Assembly: GCF_902459695.1 (NCBI RefSeq)
Contig: NZ_CABPRZ010000001.1
Location: 392,897 to 456,896, forward strand
Length of the DNA: 64,000 nucleotides
Direction of reading: 5' to 3'
Source of the DNA: Pandoraea terrae
GTDB taxonomy: Bacteria; Pseudomonadota; Gammaproteobacteria; Burkholderiales; Burkholderiaceae
Part shown: one piece after another, positions 26,183 through 35,504 of the stretch
How positions within the stretch are numbered: the stretch's first letter is position 1
How the letters are laid out: the number at the start of each line of letters is the position of its first letter
Position numbers and translations under genes: made by a program
The notes under the pieces: model-generated
What the model was told of the DNA's origin: nothing
Seen by the model: the letters and a program-made list of their open reading frames with translations, nothing else
The model's database searches: none

Positions 26183-27412
26183 ATGATTGACGTCACGAAA
26201 CGTCTTCAGGCCTTCAAATACGAACTGATGCCGACCGGCGAGCAGCAGCGCGACATGCGCCGCTTCGCTGGTGCATGCCGGTTCGTTTTCAACCAGGCGT
26301 TGTCGTTACAGAAGGCGCGCTACGCGCAAGGCGAGAAGAAGCTCGGCTACGCTGGGCTATGCAGGCTGCTCACGCAATGGCGCAACGGCACCGAAACGCC
26401 CTGGCTTAAGGATGCACCAACACACCCGTTACAGCAGACGCTCAAGGACCTGGAGCGTGCCTACACCAACTTCTTCGCCAAGCGTGCCGACTTCCCGCGC
26501 TTCAAGAAGAAGGGCCTGCGTGACAGCTTGCGCTATCCCGACCCGAAGCAGATCAAACTCGATCAGGGCAACCGCCGCATCTTTTTGCCCAAGCTGGGCT
26601 GGCTGCGCTATCGCAACAGCCGCGATGCGCCTGGGGCGGTGAGAAATGCCACGGTCAGCCTCTCGGGTGGCAAGTGGTTTGTGTCGATCCAGACTGAGCG
26701 TGAGGTTGAGCAACCGGTACCGCAGGCCACCAGTGCAATTGGCATCGACGTGGGTGTTGCCCGTTTCGCCACGTTCAGCGACAGCACATTCCTCGCACCG
26801 CTCAACAGTTTCAAGAATCACGAAGTTCGTTTGCGCCGCTATCAGCGCGCCATGAGCCGCAAGATCAGGTTCAGCAACAACTGGAAGAAGGCGAAAGCCC
26901 GCGTCCAGCGCATTCACGCCCGCATCGGCAACGCCCGCCGCGACTATCTGCACAAGGCCACGACCACGATCAGCAACAACCACGCGATGGTGTGTATCGA
27001 GGACTTGCAAGTACGGAACATGGTCAGGTCGGCAGCAGGCAGTATCGATGCACCGGGTAAACACGTTCGGGCCAAGTCCGGCCTGAACAAGTCCATCCTC
27101 GACCAAGGCTGGTTCGAGTTCCGCCGCCAGTTGGCATACAAGCTGGCATGGCGTGGCGGCTCGCTTATCGCGGTGCAACCGCAGAACACTAGCCGGGAAT
27201 GTCCGGCTTGTGGGCACGTTGCGGCAGTGAACCGGCAGACTCGGGCGCGTTTCAAGTGTGTGGCGTGTGGATACGAAAACCATGCCGATGTCGTCGGCGC
27301 GATCAACGTTTTAGCGCCGGGACACCGCGTTGTAGCCTGTGGAGATTCGGCGCAGTCAGGCCGCTTGGCGAAGCAGGAACCCACCGAAGAGACTGCGCAG
27401 ATCATCGCGTAG
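26183..27412 (+). CDS. tnpB: TnpB RNA-guided endonuclease of IS605 family
   Basis: 409 residues. RuvC-like catalytic residues are all present: D189 (GIDVGVARF), E273 (CIEDLQV) and D369 (HADVVGAIN). A zinc ribbon with C340, C343, C359 and C362 splits the last two. The N-terminal helix-turn-helix part begins VTKRLQAFKYELMPTGEQ. Proteins of this family cut DNA at sites specified by an RNA made from the element's right end and help keep the element in place. It appears intact, so it may be active although tnpA is lost. A GTGGG/CCCAC stem lies just before the start. Confidence 0.92.
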   Translation: MIDVTKRLQAFKYELMPTGEQQRDMRRFAGACRFVFNQALSLQKARYAQGEKKLGYAGLCRLLTQWRNGTETPWLKDAPTHPLQQTLKDLERAYTNFFAKRADFPRFKKKGLRDSLRYPDPKQIKLDQGNRRIFLPKLGWLRYRNSRDAPGAVRNATVSLSGGKWFVSIQTEREVEQPVPQATSAIGIDVGVARFATFSDSTFLAPLNSFKNHEVRLRRYQRAMSRKIRFSNNWKKAKARVQRIHARIGNARRDYLHKATTTISNNHAMVCIEDLQVRNMVRSAAGSIDAPGKHVRAKSGLNKSILDQGWFEFRRQLAYKLAWRGGSLIAVQPQNTSRECPACGHVAAVNRQTRARFKCVACGYENHADVVGAINVLAPGHRVVACGDSAQSGRLAKQEPTEETAQIIA

Positions 27413-27475
27413 CTCCGTAGGACTCCCCTGCGCCTTCAGGCGGGCGAGGATGTCAAGGCAATCACGTCGATCTGA
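27300..27475 (+). ncRNA. candidate omega RNA (reRNA) of TnpB, borders approximate
   Basis: By analogy with characterised TnpB systems, the guide RNA overlaps the 3' end of tnpB, includes the right-end hairpin (27431-27442) and continues past the element border at about 27456 into the flank, which acts as guide. Here the guide would begin GGCAATCACGTCGATC, inside the interrupted RidA-like gene. The limits given are estimates; only the hairpin and the GAGGATGTCAA end are seen directly. Confidence 0.4.
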
Positions 27476-27747
27476 TAGATCGTGATCTTGCAAATGTCTT
27501 CGAGCTTGCTACTGGCTTCGGACAGCAGCATCGCGACGTTCGCCATTGCGCGTTTCATCCCGGCGCGCCCGTTGGAGTGGCAGCCGGGAAAAATCTCAAA
27601 TTCCTGCCGGCCAAATATTTCATCCAATTCCCTGTTTGGGCCTTTGCCCATAGACGCTTGTGCCGGGGCGTTGATATCGTCCTCAGTCCTGACGATTCGA
27701 GGAGAGCGGTGGCGCGATGAGCGGTCGTCGTTGAGTCGTTGGTGCAT
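27457..27747 (-). pseudogene. RidA/YjgF-like protein, C-terminus lost at the TnpB element
   Basis: The 97 codons up to the element border encode a fragment resembling RidA-family enamine/imine deaminases, best seen in AMANVAMLLSEASSKLEDI followed by CKITIYQ and D. Reading then crosses into the element's right end and stops after a few foreign codons. The missing final strands and active-site arginine are not found left of the element (25746-25900), so they were deleted. Family assignment is tentative. Confidence 0.5.
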
Positions 27748-27899
27748 TGCCCCCCCGGCGCGATTCAGACGCTCCCGATGCGACCGCAGATCTGAAGTCC
27801 CGCTTTATTGTGTCGGAGTGTTTTCTTATGAAAGTCGGAATCGATTTCTTCAAACGCTGAATATCGTCGAGCGACCCTTGTGAATTTGGACAACACGAC

Positions 27900-28187
27900 A
27901 TGGACACGATCGCAGTCATCATCACACTACCTTTTGTTGTTGGTCTCCTTGTGGGGGGAGCAACATCCGGAGCGCGACGCCCATTTATCAGGTCGCTGAC
28001 GATATCAGTAATGTGTGGAAGCCTCGCCGCGATTTGGTGGGCGACATCGACTCGCTCGACTAACGGCTCCACTTGGGATTTCAGCGAGGGGTGGCCGTGG
28101 ATCTTCGCGGGCGTCTTCGTGCCGATGAGCGTAATGTCGAGCCTAGTCAATGGGTACAACCGACGCAGGCGTCGTCGAACTTATTGA
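27900..28187 (+). CDS. small membrane protein, function unknown
   Basis: 95 residues with three predicted membrane segments (IAVIITLPFVVGLLVGG, ISVMCGSLAAIWWA and WIFAGVFVPMSVMSSLV) and a basic RRRRRR tail. There is no clear ribosome binding site. Base composition is lower in GC than the surrounding operons, in keeping with an accessory region. It might be an entry-exclusion or toxin-like small protein, but nothing supports a specific role. Confidence 0.45.
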   Translation: MDTIAVIITLPFVVGLLVGGATSGARRPFIRSLTISVMCGSLAAIWWATSTRSTNGSTWDFSEGWPWIFAGVFVPMSVMSSLVNGYNRRRRRRTY

Positions 28188-28506
28188 GCATCATTTGAAG
28201 GGGCGTGCGGCGTGCAGGGGCACCGTGGTCGTGCGCAGGCGGCATGCTGCGAAGACGATTGCCGAATGCAATCCGCTTTTCATTGACACCGTCATACCAA
28301 ATCGGCTTCTGTGCGATCGCGGAAGCGTCGCGGCCGCTACTGCGCAGTGCCGAGGCATTGCTCGACCTGCTCGGACGCTTGCATTTGCGCAAACGCGCAT
28401 AATGCAACCTTGGCTACCTGGATGACCGCCCGCATATGGGCAGGGACCAGGGGCCGCGTCAACCGTACGCCTCAATGGCCGAGGCGCTACGGCAGCCTGC
28501 GGGCCA
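28188..28506. other. gene-free stretch in accessory region
   Basis: 319 bp between the small membrane protein and the transposase-like gene. Open frames exist on both strands, but their composition looks non-coding and none has a ribosome binding site or recognisable motif. No repeat was identified. Confidence 0.4.
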
Positions 28507-28902
28507 TCAACGCATTGCGACCGGGGGCTTCCACGAAGCCGGATTCGTCCAGAACACCCCGCGCAGGCGATCGGTGTCGCCGCACGGCGTGCTGCGCGCC
28601 GGCTTGCTGACCTGGCCCGCGCACGCACTGGTGTCGCGGCCGGCTTGCTGCAGGCGCTTCAGGATCGTGTCGAGCATGCCGGACTCGCGCCATTCATTCA
28701 GTTTGCGCCGGCACGTTGGCACCGACGGATACTGCATGGGCAGCTTCGACCAGCTTTCGCCAGTGAATAGCACCCACAGCACGGCATTGGTCAGCGTGCG
28801 CTGCTCGACTTGAGGGCGCCCGCGACGCTCCGTACGGACCGGACGGTCGCAGATCAGATCCCGCAGGGCATGCCATTCGACGTCGTTCAGTTCAGTAAAC
28901 AT
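28507..28902 (-). CDS. orphan transposase-like DNA-binding protein (IS5/DUF4096-type N-terminus)
   Basis: 131 residues. FTELNDVEWHALRDLI and RRGRPQVEQRTLTNAVLW are typical of the helix-turn-helix N-terminal domain of IS5/IS402 transposases, continuing to TCRRKLNEWRESGMLDTIL. The catalytic DDE domain is absent and no terminal inverted repeats are visible. It is either a transposase fragment or one of the small transposase-derived proteins common in Burkholderiales. Its last 30 residues look unrelated to the family. Confidence 0.6.
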   Translation of the reverse strand: MFTELNDVEWHALRDLICDRPVRTERRGRPQVEQRTLTNAVLWVLFTGESWSKLPMQYPSVPTCRRKLNEWRESGMLDTILKRLQQAGRDTSACAGQVSKPARSTPCGDTDRLRGVFWTNPASWKPPVAMR

Positions 28903-29629
28903 AACACCTCGACCCAAAACAAACGGAGGCGCCGCAGGGGGCGAGCGCGTGTTCCAACGAGGGTCCGCCCCGGTTCAGTCTGGTGCGGAATGTCATTGAA
29001 ACGGCGCGCAAGGCGGCGTCGATCCCCGATGTTGGAGATACAAGCAACAAGCATGCCAGATCGTCGAGGGCCCCCTTTTGGAGGACCGCCGTAGGCGGGT
29101 CGAACCACGCAGCCAATGGGCGAGAGGCCAGCAAAAAAACGCCCACTTGGCAGGTGGGCGCAGCTCCTGGGTGGCAATTGGGATAGGCAATCGCAAATGC
29201 GTCAGGAGATAAAGGAATACGTCCAGTTTTCGACCGGGCCGGACTGTTTGTTGTTCTCGGCTCCGGTTCGGGTTTGCCTGAAATCGCGCCAACCCCGGAA
29301 TGTCTCGCTCCACATGCGCCAGCTCGTCAAGCTTGCACCCGGGATAATGACAAAAATGTGGCCGCAGCGCGCTTCGGGGTTTCCCGCATTGCAGTTACAC
29401 TTCCGTGCCCAAGATGAGGGCGCGCGTTGCGCCGCCCTGGGGCAATGACGCCGGTGGAACGGGCGCAAGCCCCGCGCGCGCAAGGGCGCCTGACGGAATC
29501 GGGGCTGCCAGATACACGCCGCGCGGACCGGTGGCCTATAATGACCGCCTTCCCTGGAACGCGTCGCGGGCCCGGCATGGCGACTTTCACGCAGGCGCCG
29601 CCGGTTCGGCGCAGCACCGTGTAGACGGC
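28903..29629. other. long gene-free stretch, mostly unexplained
   Basis: 727 bp with no convincing gene. It contains a good minus-strand terminator (29133-29160) and, near the right edge, TATAAT at 29537-29542, the likely -10 box for the IclR-type gene that follows. The part from 29160 to 29400 is the natural place to look for a small RNA that uses the terminator. Confidence 0.45.
29133..29160 (-). terminator. Rho-independent terminator without a gene
   Basis: On the minus strand a 7-bp stem (CGCCCAC/GTGGGCG) is followed directly by seven T residues. No protein-coding gene ends here on that strand; the nearest minus-strand gene upstream is more than 1.3 kb away, beyond a plus-strand gene. 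Confidence 0.75.
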
Positions 29630-30457
29630 ATGAGCAACGACAACGATAACAAGTATTCGGTCCCCGGGCTCGAACGCGGCCTGAGGATCCTCATGGCCTT
29701 TTCGGCGCGAGAGCCGGTGCTCAACGGCGCGGATCTGGCGCGTCGGCTCGACATTCCGCGCTCGACGGTATTTCGCCTGCTGCAGACGCTCGAGTCGGAA
29801 GGGTTCATTGAAAAAGCCGGCGACGAGCGGAATTACCGTCTGGGCGTCGCGGTTCTGCGGCTCGGCTTCGAATACCTCAATTCGCTCGAACTCACAGATC
29901 TCGGCACGCCGGTCATCGAAAAACTGCGCGATCAGACCGGGTTTTCGAGTCATATCCTGATCCTTGATCAGCGCGATGCCGTTTTCGTCGCCAAGGCCGC
30001 CAGCCGCGAACTGGTGTTCGGCAGCGTGCGGGTCGGCACGCGTCTGCCCGCGCACGCAACGGCCGTCGGCCATATGCTGCTGGGCGATTATTCGCTCGAC
30101 GCCCTGCGCAAGCTGTATCCGGAACGGAAGCTCGATGCCTTCACGACATATACCCCGACGACGGTCGAGGCGCTCTACAAGGTCGTGCAGGAAGACGTTG
30201 CTCGCGGCTACAGCATGAGCCAGGCGTTCTTCGAGCAGAATATCTCGACGATCGCCGCGCCAGTGCGCAACCATCTCGGCGAAATCGCCGCCGTCATCAG
30301 CGTGACGATCCCGCAGGCCCGGGTCGAGGCCGATCTGCTGGCGAGCGGTCTCGTCGAGACGGTTGTGAACGCCGCCGACGAACTCTCGCACAAGCTCAAC
30401 TACCGCGCGAATCCGCGTTCGTCTTCGGCTTCTCCTGCGGCTTCCACCGCGCGATAA
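29630..30457 (+). CDS. IclR-family transcriptional regulator
   Basis: 275 residues. N-terminal winged helix (GLERGLRILMAFSAREPVL, then DIPRSTVFRLLQTLESEGFI) and an IclR effector domain. A Ser/Ala-rich tail ends the protein. Earlier in-frame codons exist, but TATAAT at 29537-29542 and the family alignment support the ATG here. It is convergent with the AraC-type gene. Whether it or the AraC protein controls the valine-type operon cannot be told from sequence. Confidence 0.88.
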   Translation: MSNDNDNKYSVPGLERGLRILMAFSAREPVLNGADLARRLDIPRSTVFRLLQTLESEGFIEKAGDERNYRLGVAVLRLGFEYLNSLELTDLGTPVIEKLRDQTGFSSHILILDQRDAVFVAKAASRELVFGSVRVGTRLPAHATAVGHMLLGDYSLDALRKLYPERKLDAFTTYTPTTVEALYKVVQEDVARGYSMSQAFFEQNISTIAAPVRNHLGEIAAVISVTIPQARVEADLLASGLVETVVNAADELSHKLNYRANPRSSSASPAASTAR

Positions 30458-30507
30458 GGGCAGCATTCATGACGTGAGGCCGCCCCTCGCGCAGGGTCCG
30501 CTTTCGC

Positions 30508-31518
30508 TTATTCCGCGCCGGCCTGGCGGCGATAATCGCCGGGCCGTGCGCCGGTCCATTTCCGGAATGCGCGGAAGAACGCGCTCGGGTCCGAGAATCC
30601 CAGTTCCAGCGCGATATCCAGCATCGGCTTTCCCGTGTGGCACAAGGCGTGAATCGCGAAATCGCGCCGCAACTGATCCTTGATCGACTGATACGACTGG
30701 CCTTCGTCCTCCAGCCTGCGGCGTAATGTCGACGGCGTCGTGTGGAACTCCGCCGCCAAAGTTTCGAACGGCGGCCACCCGTCCGTCGGCAACGTCTTCA
30801 GGCGGCGGCGGACCCGTGCGACCATTCCCTTCGTATTCTTGTACTTCAGGATGACGCTGCCCGGGGCGGCACGCAGGAATTCCTTCACGCTGCGCTCGTC
30901 CTGCACCACCGGCAGCGCGAGATATCCGGCGTCGAATTCAAGCGCCGTATGATCCGCGCCGAAGACAAGCCGAGGCGAATACATGGTGCGGTACTCGACG
31001 CTGTACACCGGCTCCGGGTAGGCGAAGTACGCCGTCGTCAACGGCACGCGGCGGCCAATCAGCCAGCACACCAGCGCGTAAAAGATGATCAGCAGGGTTT
31101 CGTGGCCAAAGACGCGCGGCGCCTCCGGCGCCTGACGTTCATGGACCACGAGCCGCGCGTGCGTGCCGTCCGTTTCCAGTTCGATGCCGAAGTCGTCGAG
31201 CAGCAAGCCGATGAAACGCGTGCTGCGCGACAACGCCTGCTCGAGCGTCTTGCAGGCGATGGCGGCATGGCACATCATCGCAAAGCTGCCGACTTTCATG
31301 CGGCGCGAGTCCTGGCCGAAGAATTCGTCGTCGAGCGCTTCGTTGATCAGGCGCCACAAGGCCGAGTAATGGTCGGCGGACACGCGCGCCTGGGGATGCG
31401 CGAGCAGGGCAGGTGCGATGCCCGCGGCGTCCAGCAATGCATTGACATCGCCGCCCAGCGCGGGCACGCGTTGCAACGCGTTGATCACGAAGTGAATCGA
31501 GATGCTGCCTTTTTCCAT
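30508..31518 (-). CDS. AraC-family regulator with arabinose-binding-like N-domain
   Basis: 336 residues from the chosen ATG. The N-terminal domain (about 1-190) is the PF12625 type found in OruR/ArgR-like regulators, and the C-terminal double helix-turn-helix carries the AraC signature (FAIHALCHTGKPMLDIALELGFSDPSAF in part, ending AFRKWTGARPGDYRR). An ATG at 31542 would add eight residues and overlaps a CGGGA/TCCCG palindrome. It reads away from the valine-type genes' common region. Confidence 0.87.
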   Translation of the reverse strand: MEKGSISIHFVINALQRVPALGGDVNALLDAAGIAPALLAHPQARVSADHYSALWRLINEALDDEFFGQDSRRMKVGSFAMMCHAAIACKTLEQALSRSTRFIGLLLDDFGIELETDGTHARLVVHERQAPEAPRVFGHETLLIIFYALVCWLIGRRVPLTTAYFAYPEPVYSVEYRTMYSPRLVFGADHTALEFDAGYLALPVVQDERSVKEFLRAAPGSVILKYKNTKGMVARVRRRLKTLPTDGWPPFETLAAEFHTTPSTLRRRLEDEGQSYQSIKDQLRRDFAIHALCHTGKPMLDIALELGFSDPSAFFRAFRKWTGARPGDYRRQAGAE

Positions 31519-31585
31519 GCCGTATCCATGCGTTCGGGACATTCCCGAGAATCAAGCGAACGCAGGGATTCTAGCAGTGGCCGCG

Positions 31586-32353
31586 TTACTTCGGCGCCAT
31601 GCGCAGTGCGCCGTCGAGACGGATGACTTCGCCATTGAGCATGGTGTTCTCGACGATGTGCCGCACCAACCCCGCATACTCGGATGGACGGCCGAGGCGC
31701 GGCGGGAACGGAACCGATGCCCCCAGTGCGGCCTGCACTTCAGGTGTCATGCCGGCCATCATCGGTGTCTCGAAAATCCCCGGCGCGATGGTGACGACAC
31801 GCACGCCATAGCGGGCAAGCTCGCGCGCCGCAGGCAAGGTGAGCGCTGCGACGCCCCCTTTCGACGCAGCATAGGCGGCCTGGCCGATCTGGCCGTCGAA
31901 GGCCGCCACCGATGCAGTATTGACGATCACGCCGCGCTCGCCCTCGGCATCCGGTTCCCCCTCGGCCATGGCATTGGCGGCGATGCGCAGCACGTTGAAC
32001 GTGCCGATCAGGTTGACGTTGACGATGCGCGCAAAGACGTCAAGCCGGTGAGCCCCTTGCTTGCCGACGATACGTTCGCCGGTCACCAGCCCGGCGCAGT
32101 TGACGACGCCATGCACGCCGCCGAACTCGGCGCGGGCCGTGTCGACGAAGCGCACGACATCGTCCTCCGAGGTGATGTCCGTCTTCACGAAGCGCGCGGT
32201 GCGGCCAAGCGCGTCGGTCTGTTTTGCGCCGGCATCGGCATTGATGTCGGCGAGCACGACGTTAGCGCCGGCATCGACGAACATGCGCGCCGTAGCGGCG
32301 CCCAGGCCGCTCGATGCGCCGGTCACGAGAAAGGTGCGGTCCTTGATTTGCAC
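31586..32353 (-). CDS. SDR-family 3-hydroxyacyl-CoA dehydrogenase
   Basis: 255 residues, short-chain dehydrogenase of the HSD17B10 type. NAD-binding TGASSGLG at 11-18, NCAG, and the catalytic Ser-Tyr-Lys set (NTASVAAF ... YAASKGG). Members oxidise 3-hydroxyacyl-CoA, including 2-methyl-3-hydroxybutyryl-CoA from isoleucine. It follows the acyl-CoA synthetase gene by 32 bp on the same strand, so a two-gene operon is likely. Confidence 0.88.
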   Translation of the reverse strand: MQIKDRTFLVTGASSGLGAATARMFVDAGANVVLADINADAGAKQTDALGRTARFVKTDITSEDDVVRFVDTARAEFGGVHGVVNCAGLVTGERIVGKQGAHRLDVFARIVNVNLIGTFNVLRIAANAMAEGEPDAEGERGVIVNTASVAAFDGQIGQAAYAASKGGVAALTLPAARELARYGVRVVTIAPGIFETPMMAGMTPEVQAALGASVPFPPRLGRPSEYAGLVRHIVENTMLNGEVIRLDGALRMAPK

Positions 32354-32385
32354 GGGAAAACTCCTGCGATTGTGATGAGTGAGGC

Positions 32386-34050
32386 TCAGGACGTCTGCGC
32401 GGCTTGCGCCTTGGCAACTTCCTGATTGCGCAGGATGAAGCGCTGCAGCTTGCCGCTCGGGGTCTTCGGCAATTCCCCGACGAATTCGATCTCGCGCGGA
32501 TAGGCATGCGTCGACAGGCGATGCCTGACATGCGCCTGCAACTCGCGTGCAAGTTCAGGCGTTGCGGCGTGATGCGGATGTAGCACGACAAAGGCCTTCA
32601 CGATCTCGGTGCGTTCCGGATCGGGTTTGCCGACGACGGCTGTTTCGATGACCGCCGCGTGTTCAATCAATGCGCTCTCCACGTCGAACGGTCCGATGCG
32701 ATAACCCGACGAGGTGATCACGTCATCGTTGCGGCCGACAAAGCTGACGCTGCCGTCTTCGTTGCGCTCGACGGTGTCGCCCGACAGGTAATAGTCGCCC
32801 TGGAAGGCCGGCGTCTCGCGCTCGAAATACCCGCCGAACCACATGAGCGGGGATCGCTTGCGGTCCAGCGCGAGCACCCCGGGTTGCCCCACGGCGCACT
32901 CCTTGCCCTCGTCATCGAGTACCACGACGCGGTGTCCGGGCGACGCGAATCCGGCCGAGCCCGCCTGCACGGGGTGACCCAGCGCATGGTGGTTGCACAC
33001 CACCATGCCCAGTTCGGTCTGCCCGTAATGATCGTGGATCACCGTGTCGAGATGCTCCCCGAACCAACGGATCACCTCCGGATTGAGCGGTTCGCCCGCG
33101 CTGCTCACGGCGCGTAATTGTCCCTTGACCGGGGACGCGGCATCGGCGCCGCCGGCGATCAGCAGACGAAACGCCGTCGGCGAACCCGCAAGGTTCGTGA
33201 TGCCGAGCTTTCTGATGACCTTGTAGGTGCTCTCGACGGTGAACGGGCCATCGTAGAACGTGGTGGGCATCCCCATCGCGAGCGGCCCCGTCACCGCGTA
33301 GTACAGGCCATAGGCCCAGCCCGGATCGGCGATGTTCCAGAACATGTCGGTCTGGCGCAGATCCACGGCGTCGCGCATGTAGCCGACGAACGCCACGATC
33401 GCACGCAGCGGCACCATCACCGGCTTGGCCGCGCCGGTGGTCCCCGACGTAAACATCATCAGGAAGGGATCGTCGCCGCGGCGCATCACCGGCGCGAACT
33501 CGGCGGGCTGCCGCTCGACCTCGTGCCAGAAGCTGAAATCGCCTCGTTGAATGCCTTGTCCGCGCGGCCCGCCGACAGTCACGACCGTCGGGCAATGGTC
33601 GACTTCGTCGAGCTTGGACCGGTTCGCCGCGTCCGTCACCACCAATCGGCTCTTCGCGCTTTGCACGCGATGCTCGACGGCCTTGGGGCCGAAGGCGGTG
33701 AACAGCGGCTGATACACAGCGCCGGCACGCCACGTGCCGAGGATCGTGACGAGCAACTCCGGGGTGCGCGGCAACAGCGCTGAAACTCGGTCGCCGGGCT
33801 GCACGCCCTGCGACTTGAGGAAGTTGGCGAAGCGCGCGGAGAGCGCCTGCAACTGGCTGAACGTGTAAGTCTGGCTGGTGCCGTCGCGGCCCTCACAGAA
33901 GAGTGCGATGCGGCCCGGCAGCGCGTGCCGGTCGCAGCATTCGACGCATGCGTTCATGGCATCGAGATCGCCGTCCAGCGTGGCGCGGACGACCGCGTCG
34001 AAATCGAAATCGCGGTACGCGCCGGCGTAGTCAACAGTCGTGGCAGTCAT
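32386..34050 (-). CDS. AMP-forming acyl-CoA synthetase
   Basis: 554 residues, ANL superfamily. The P-loop-like [14 protein letters not shown] and the later YGQTELGMV and LSGDT motifs are present, with the catalytic C-terminal lysine in TPSGKLQRF. It activates a short- or branched-chain acid to its CoA ester, which the neighbouring dehydrogenases could process; isobutyrate or propionate are possible. GGAGGA seven bases before the ATG at 34050 fixes the start. Divergent from the acyl-CoA dehydrogenase operon. Confidence 0.88.
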   Translation of the reverse strand: MTATTVDYAGAYRDFDFDAVVRATLDGDLDAMNACVECCDRHALPGRIALFCEGRDGTSQTYTFSQLQALSARFANFLKSQGVQPGDRVSALLPRTPELLVTILGTWRAGAVYQPLFTAFGPKAVEHRVQSAKSRLVVTDAANRSKLDEVDHCPTVVTVGGPRGQGIQRGDFSFWHEVERQPAEFAPVMRRGDDPFLMMFTSGTTGAAKPVMVPLRAIVAFVGYMRDAVDLRQTDMFWNIADPGWAYGLYYAVTGPLAMGMPTTFYDGPFTVESTYKVIRKLGITNLAGSPTAFRLLIAGGADAASPVKGQLRAVSSAGEPLNPEVIRWFGEHLDTVIHDHYGQTELGMVVCNHHALGHPVQAGSAGFASPGHRVVVLDDEGKECAVGQPGVLALDRKRSPLMWFGGYFERETPAFQGDYYLSGDTVERNEDGSVSFVGRNDDVITSSGYRIGPFDVESALIEHAAVIETAVVGKPDPERTEIVKAFVVLHPHHAATPELARELQAHVRHRLSTHAYPREIEFVGELPKTPSGKLQRFILRNQEVAKAQAAQTS

Positions 34051-34305
34051 GCGGTGCTCCTCCGTCATTGCCTTGTCCTGGATCACCCGCCGCCCGTCTG
34101 CTGCGGGATGGCGGTCAATCCATCCTACGGGCTGATTGACGTATACGGCAATGACCAAAGCGCGCATACCGATTGACCGTTTTTTCCAGTCGCCAGCCAT
34201 CCGGTCATGACAATTTCGTTCACGCAATTTGCCGGTTTTCGCTATCGCGATGCCGCGCCGGGTTGCCTACACTGGCCATCAAATGCAGCAGGCAAGGAGA
34301 CAGCA

Positions 34306-35439
34306 GTGGAATTGCATACCGAAGAACAGCGCATGATTCGCGACATGGCTCGCGATTTCTCGCGTGAGCAGCTGGCACCGAATGCCGCGCGCTGGGACCG
34401 CGAGCGGTATCTGCCCGACGACGTCGTGGCGCAGATGGGCGAACTCGGCCTGCTCGGCATGATGGTGCCGGACCGCTGGGGCGGTTCGTACACCGACTAC
34501 ACCGCGTATGCGCTGGCCATCGAGGAAATTGCCGCCGGTTGCGCCTCGACGGCGACCATGATGTCCGTTCACAGTTCCGTGGGCTGCGGCCCCATCCTGC
34601 GGTTCGGCACGGATGAACAGCAGGGCGCATGGCTGCCCGATCTCGCGGCAGGCCGAAAGATCGGCGCGTTCTGCCTGACAGAGCCCCAAGCCGGGTCCGA
34701 GGCGCACAATCTGCGTACGCGGGCCGAACGCCGCGACGGCCGCTGGGTCCTTAACGGCAGCAAGCAGTTCGTGACGAACGGACGGCGCGCGAAGATGGCG
34801 ATCGTCTTCGCCGTCACGGAGCCGGCCGCGGGCAAACGCGGCATCTCGGCGTTCATCGTGCCCACGGATACGCCCGGCTTTCAGGTCGGCAATCCGGAGC
34901 ACAAGCTCGGCATCCGTGCGTCCGACACGTGCCCGATTACGCTGGCCGACTGCGAGGTCGGCGACGACGCGCTGCTGGGCGAACCGGGGCAGGGCTTGCG
35001 CATCGCGCTGTCGAATCTCGAGGGCGGCCGCATCGGCATCGCCGCGCTGTCGCTCGGCGTGGCGCGCGCGGCGTTTGAGGCGGCGCTGGCCTATGCCGGC
35101 GAGCGCAATCAGTTCGGCAAGCCGATCCGCGAGCATCAGAGCATCGCGAACGTTCTCGCCGACATGACCACGCGCATCAATGCGGCGCGCTTCCTGATCC
35201 ACCATGCGGCCCACCTGCGCACGAACGGGATGCCGTGTCTTTCCGAAGCTTCCCAGGCGAAGTTGTACGCATCGGAGCTGGCCGAATGGGTCAGTTCGAA
35301 AGCGATCCAGATTCACGGCGGCTACGGCTACCTCGAAGACTATCCGGTGGAGCGCTATTACCGCGACGCCCGCATCACGCAGATTTACGAAGGCACCAGT
35401 GAAATCCAGCGGCAGGTGATCGCCCGCGAACTCGGCTGA
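34306..35439 (+). CDS. acyl-CoA dehydrogenase, probable isobutyryl-CoA dehydrogenase
   Basis: 377 residues, FAD-dependent. Characteristic segments are [35 protein letters not shown] and the C-terminal [10 protein letters not shown] with the catalytic base E362. It introduces the double bond in isobutyryl-CoA (methacrylyl-CoA formed) if the operon context is a guide; 2-methylbutyryl-CoA is another option. GTG start with AAGGAGA five bases before it. First gene of the mmsAB operon. Confidence 0.9.
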   Translation: MELHTEEQRMIRDMARDFSREQLAPNAARWDRERYLPDDVVAQMGELGLLGMMVPDRWGGSYTDYTAYALAIEEIAAGCASTATMMSVHSSVGCGPILRFGTDEQQGAWLPDLAAGRKIGAFCLTEPQAGSEAHNLRTRAERRDGRWVLNGSKQFVTNGRRAKMAIVFAVTEPAAGKRGISAFIVPTDTPGFQVGNPEHKLGIRASDTCPITLADCEVGDDALLGEPGQGLRIALSNLEGGRIGIAALSLGVARAAFEAALAYAGERNQFGKPIREHQSIANVLADMTTRINAARFLIHHAAHLRTNGMPCLSEASQAKLYASELAEWVSSKAIQIHGGYGYLEDYPVERYYRDARITQIYEGTSEIQRQVIARELG

Positions 35440-35504
35440 CGATTTGGCCAATGTCGCGGCGAAGGCTGCGGCGCGGCGATCCACAACAATTTCAGGAGAT
35501 GAAC

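Larger units (their letters stand above)
25934..27456 (+). mobile_element. IS200/IS605-family TnpB element, tnpA deleted
   Basis: A defective element with a complete tnpB and only the last 32 codons of a divergent tnpA. The probable right end is the CGCC-TTCA-GGCG hairpin followed by GAGGATGTCAA at 27446-27456. A 19-bp motif just inside it (CTTCAGGCGGGCGAGGATG, 27434-27452) recurs with 17 of 19 matches at 25934-25952, exactly 1500 bp to the left, and may mark the left end or the right end of an older copy. GGACGCC/GGCGTCC (25986-26002) is another stem. Without TnpA in cis the element can move only if a related transposase is supplied elsewhere. Confidence 0.7.

Noticed and set aside
28150..28628. 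Several open frames on both strands between the small membrane protein and the transposase-like gene
   Set aside because: They overlap one another, lack ribosome binding sites and show no family motif; composition looks non-coding.
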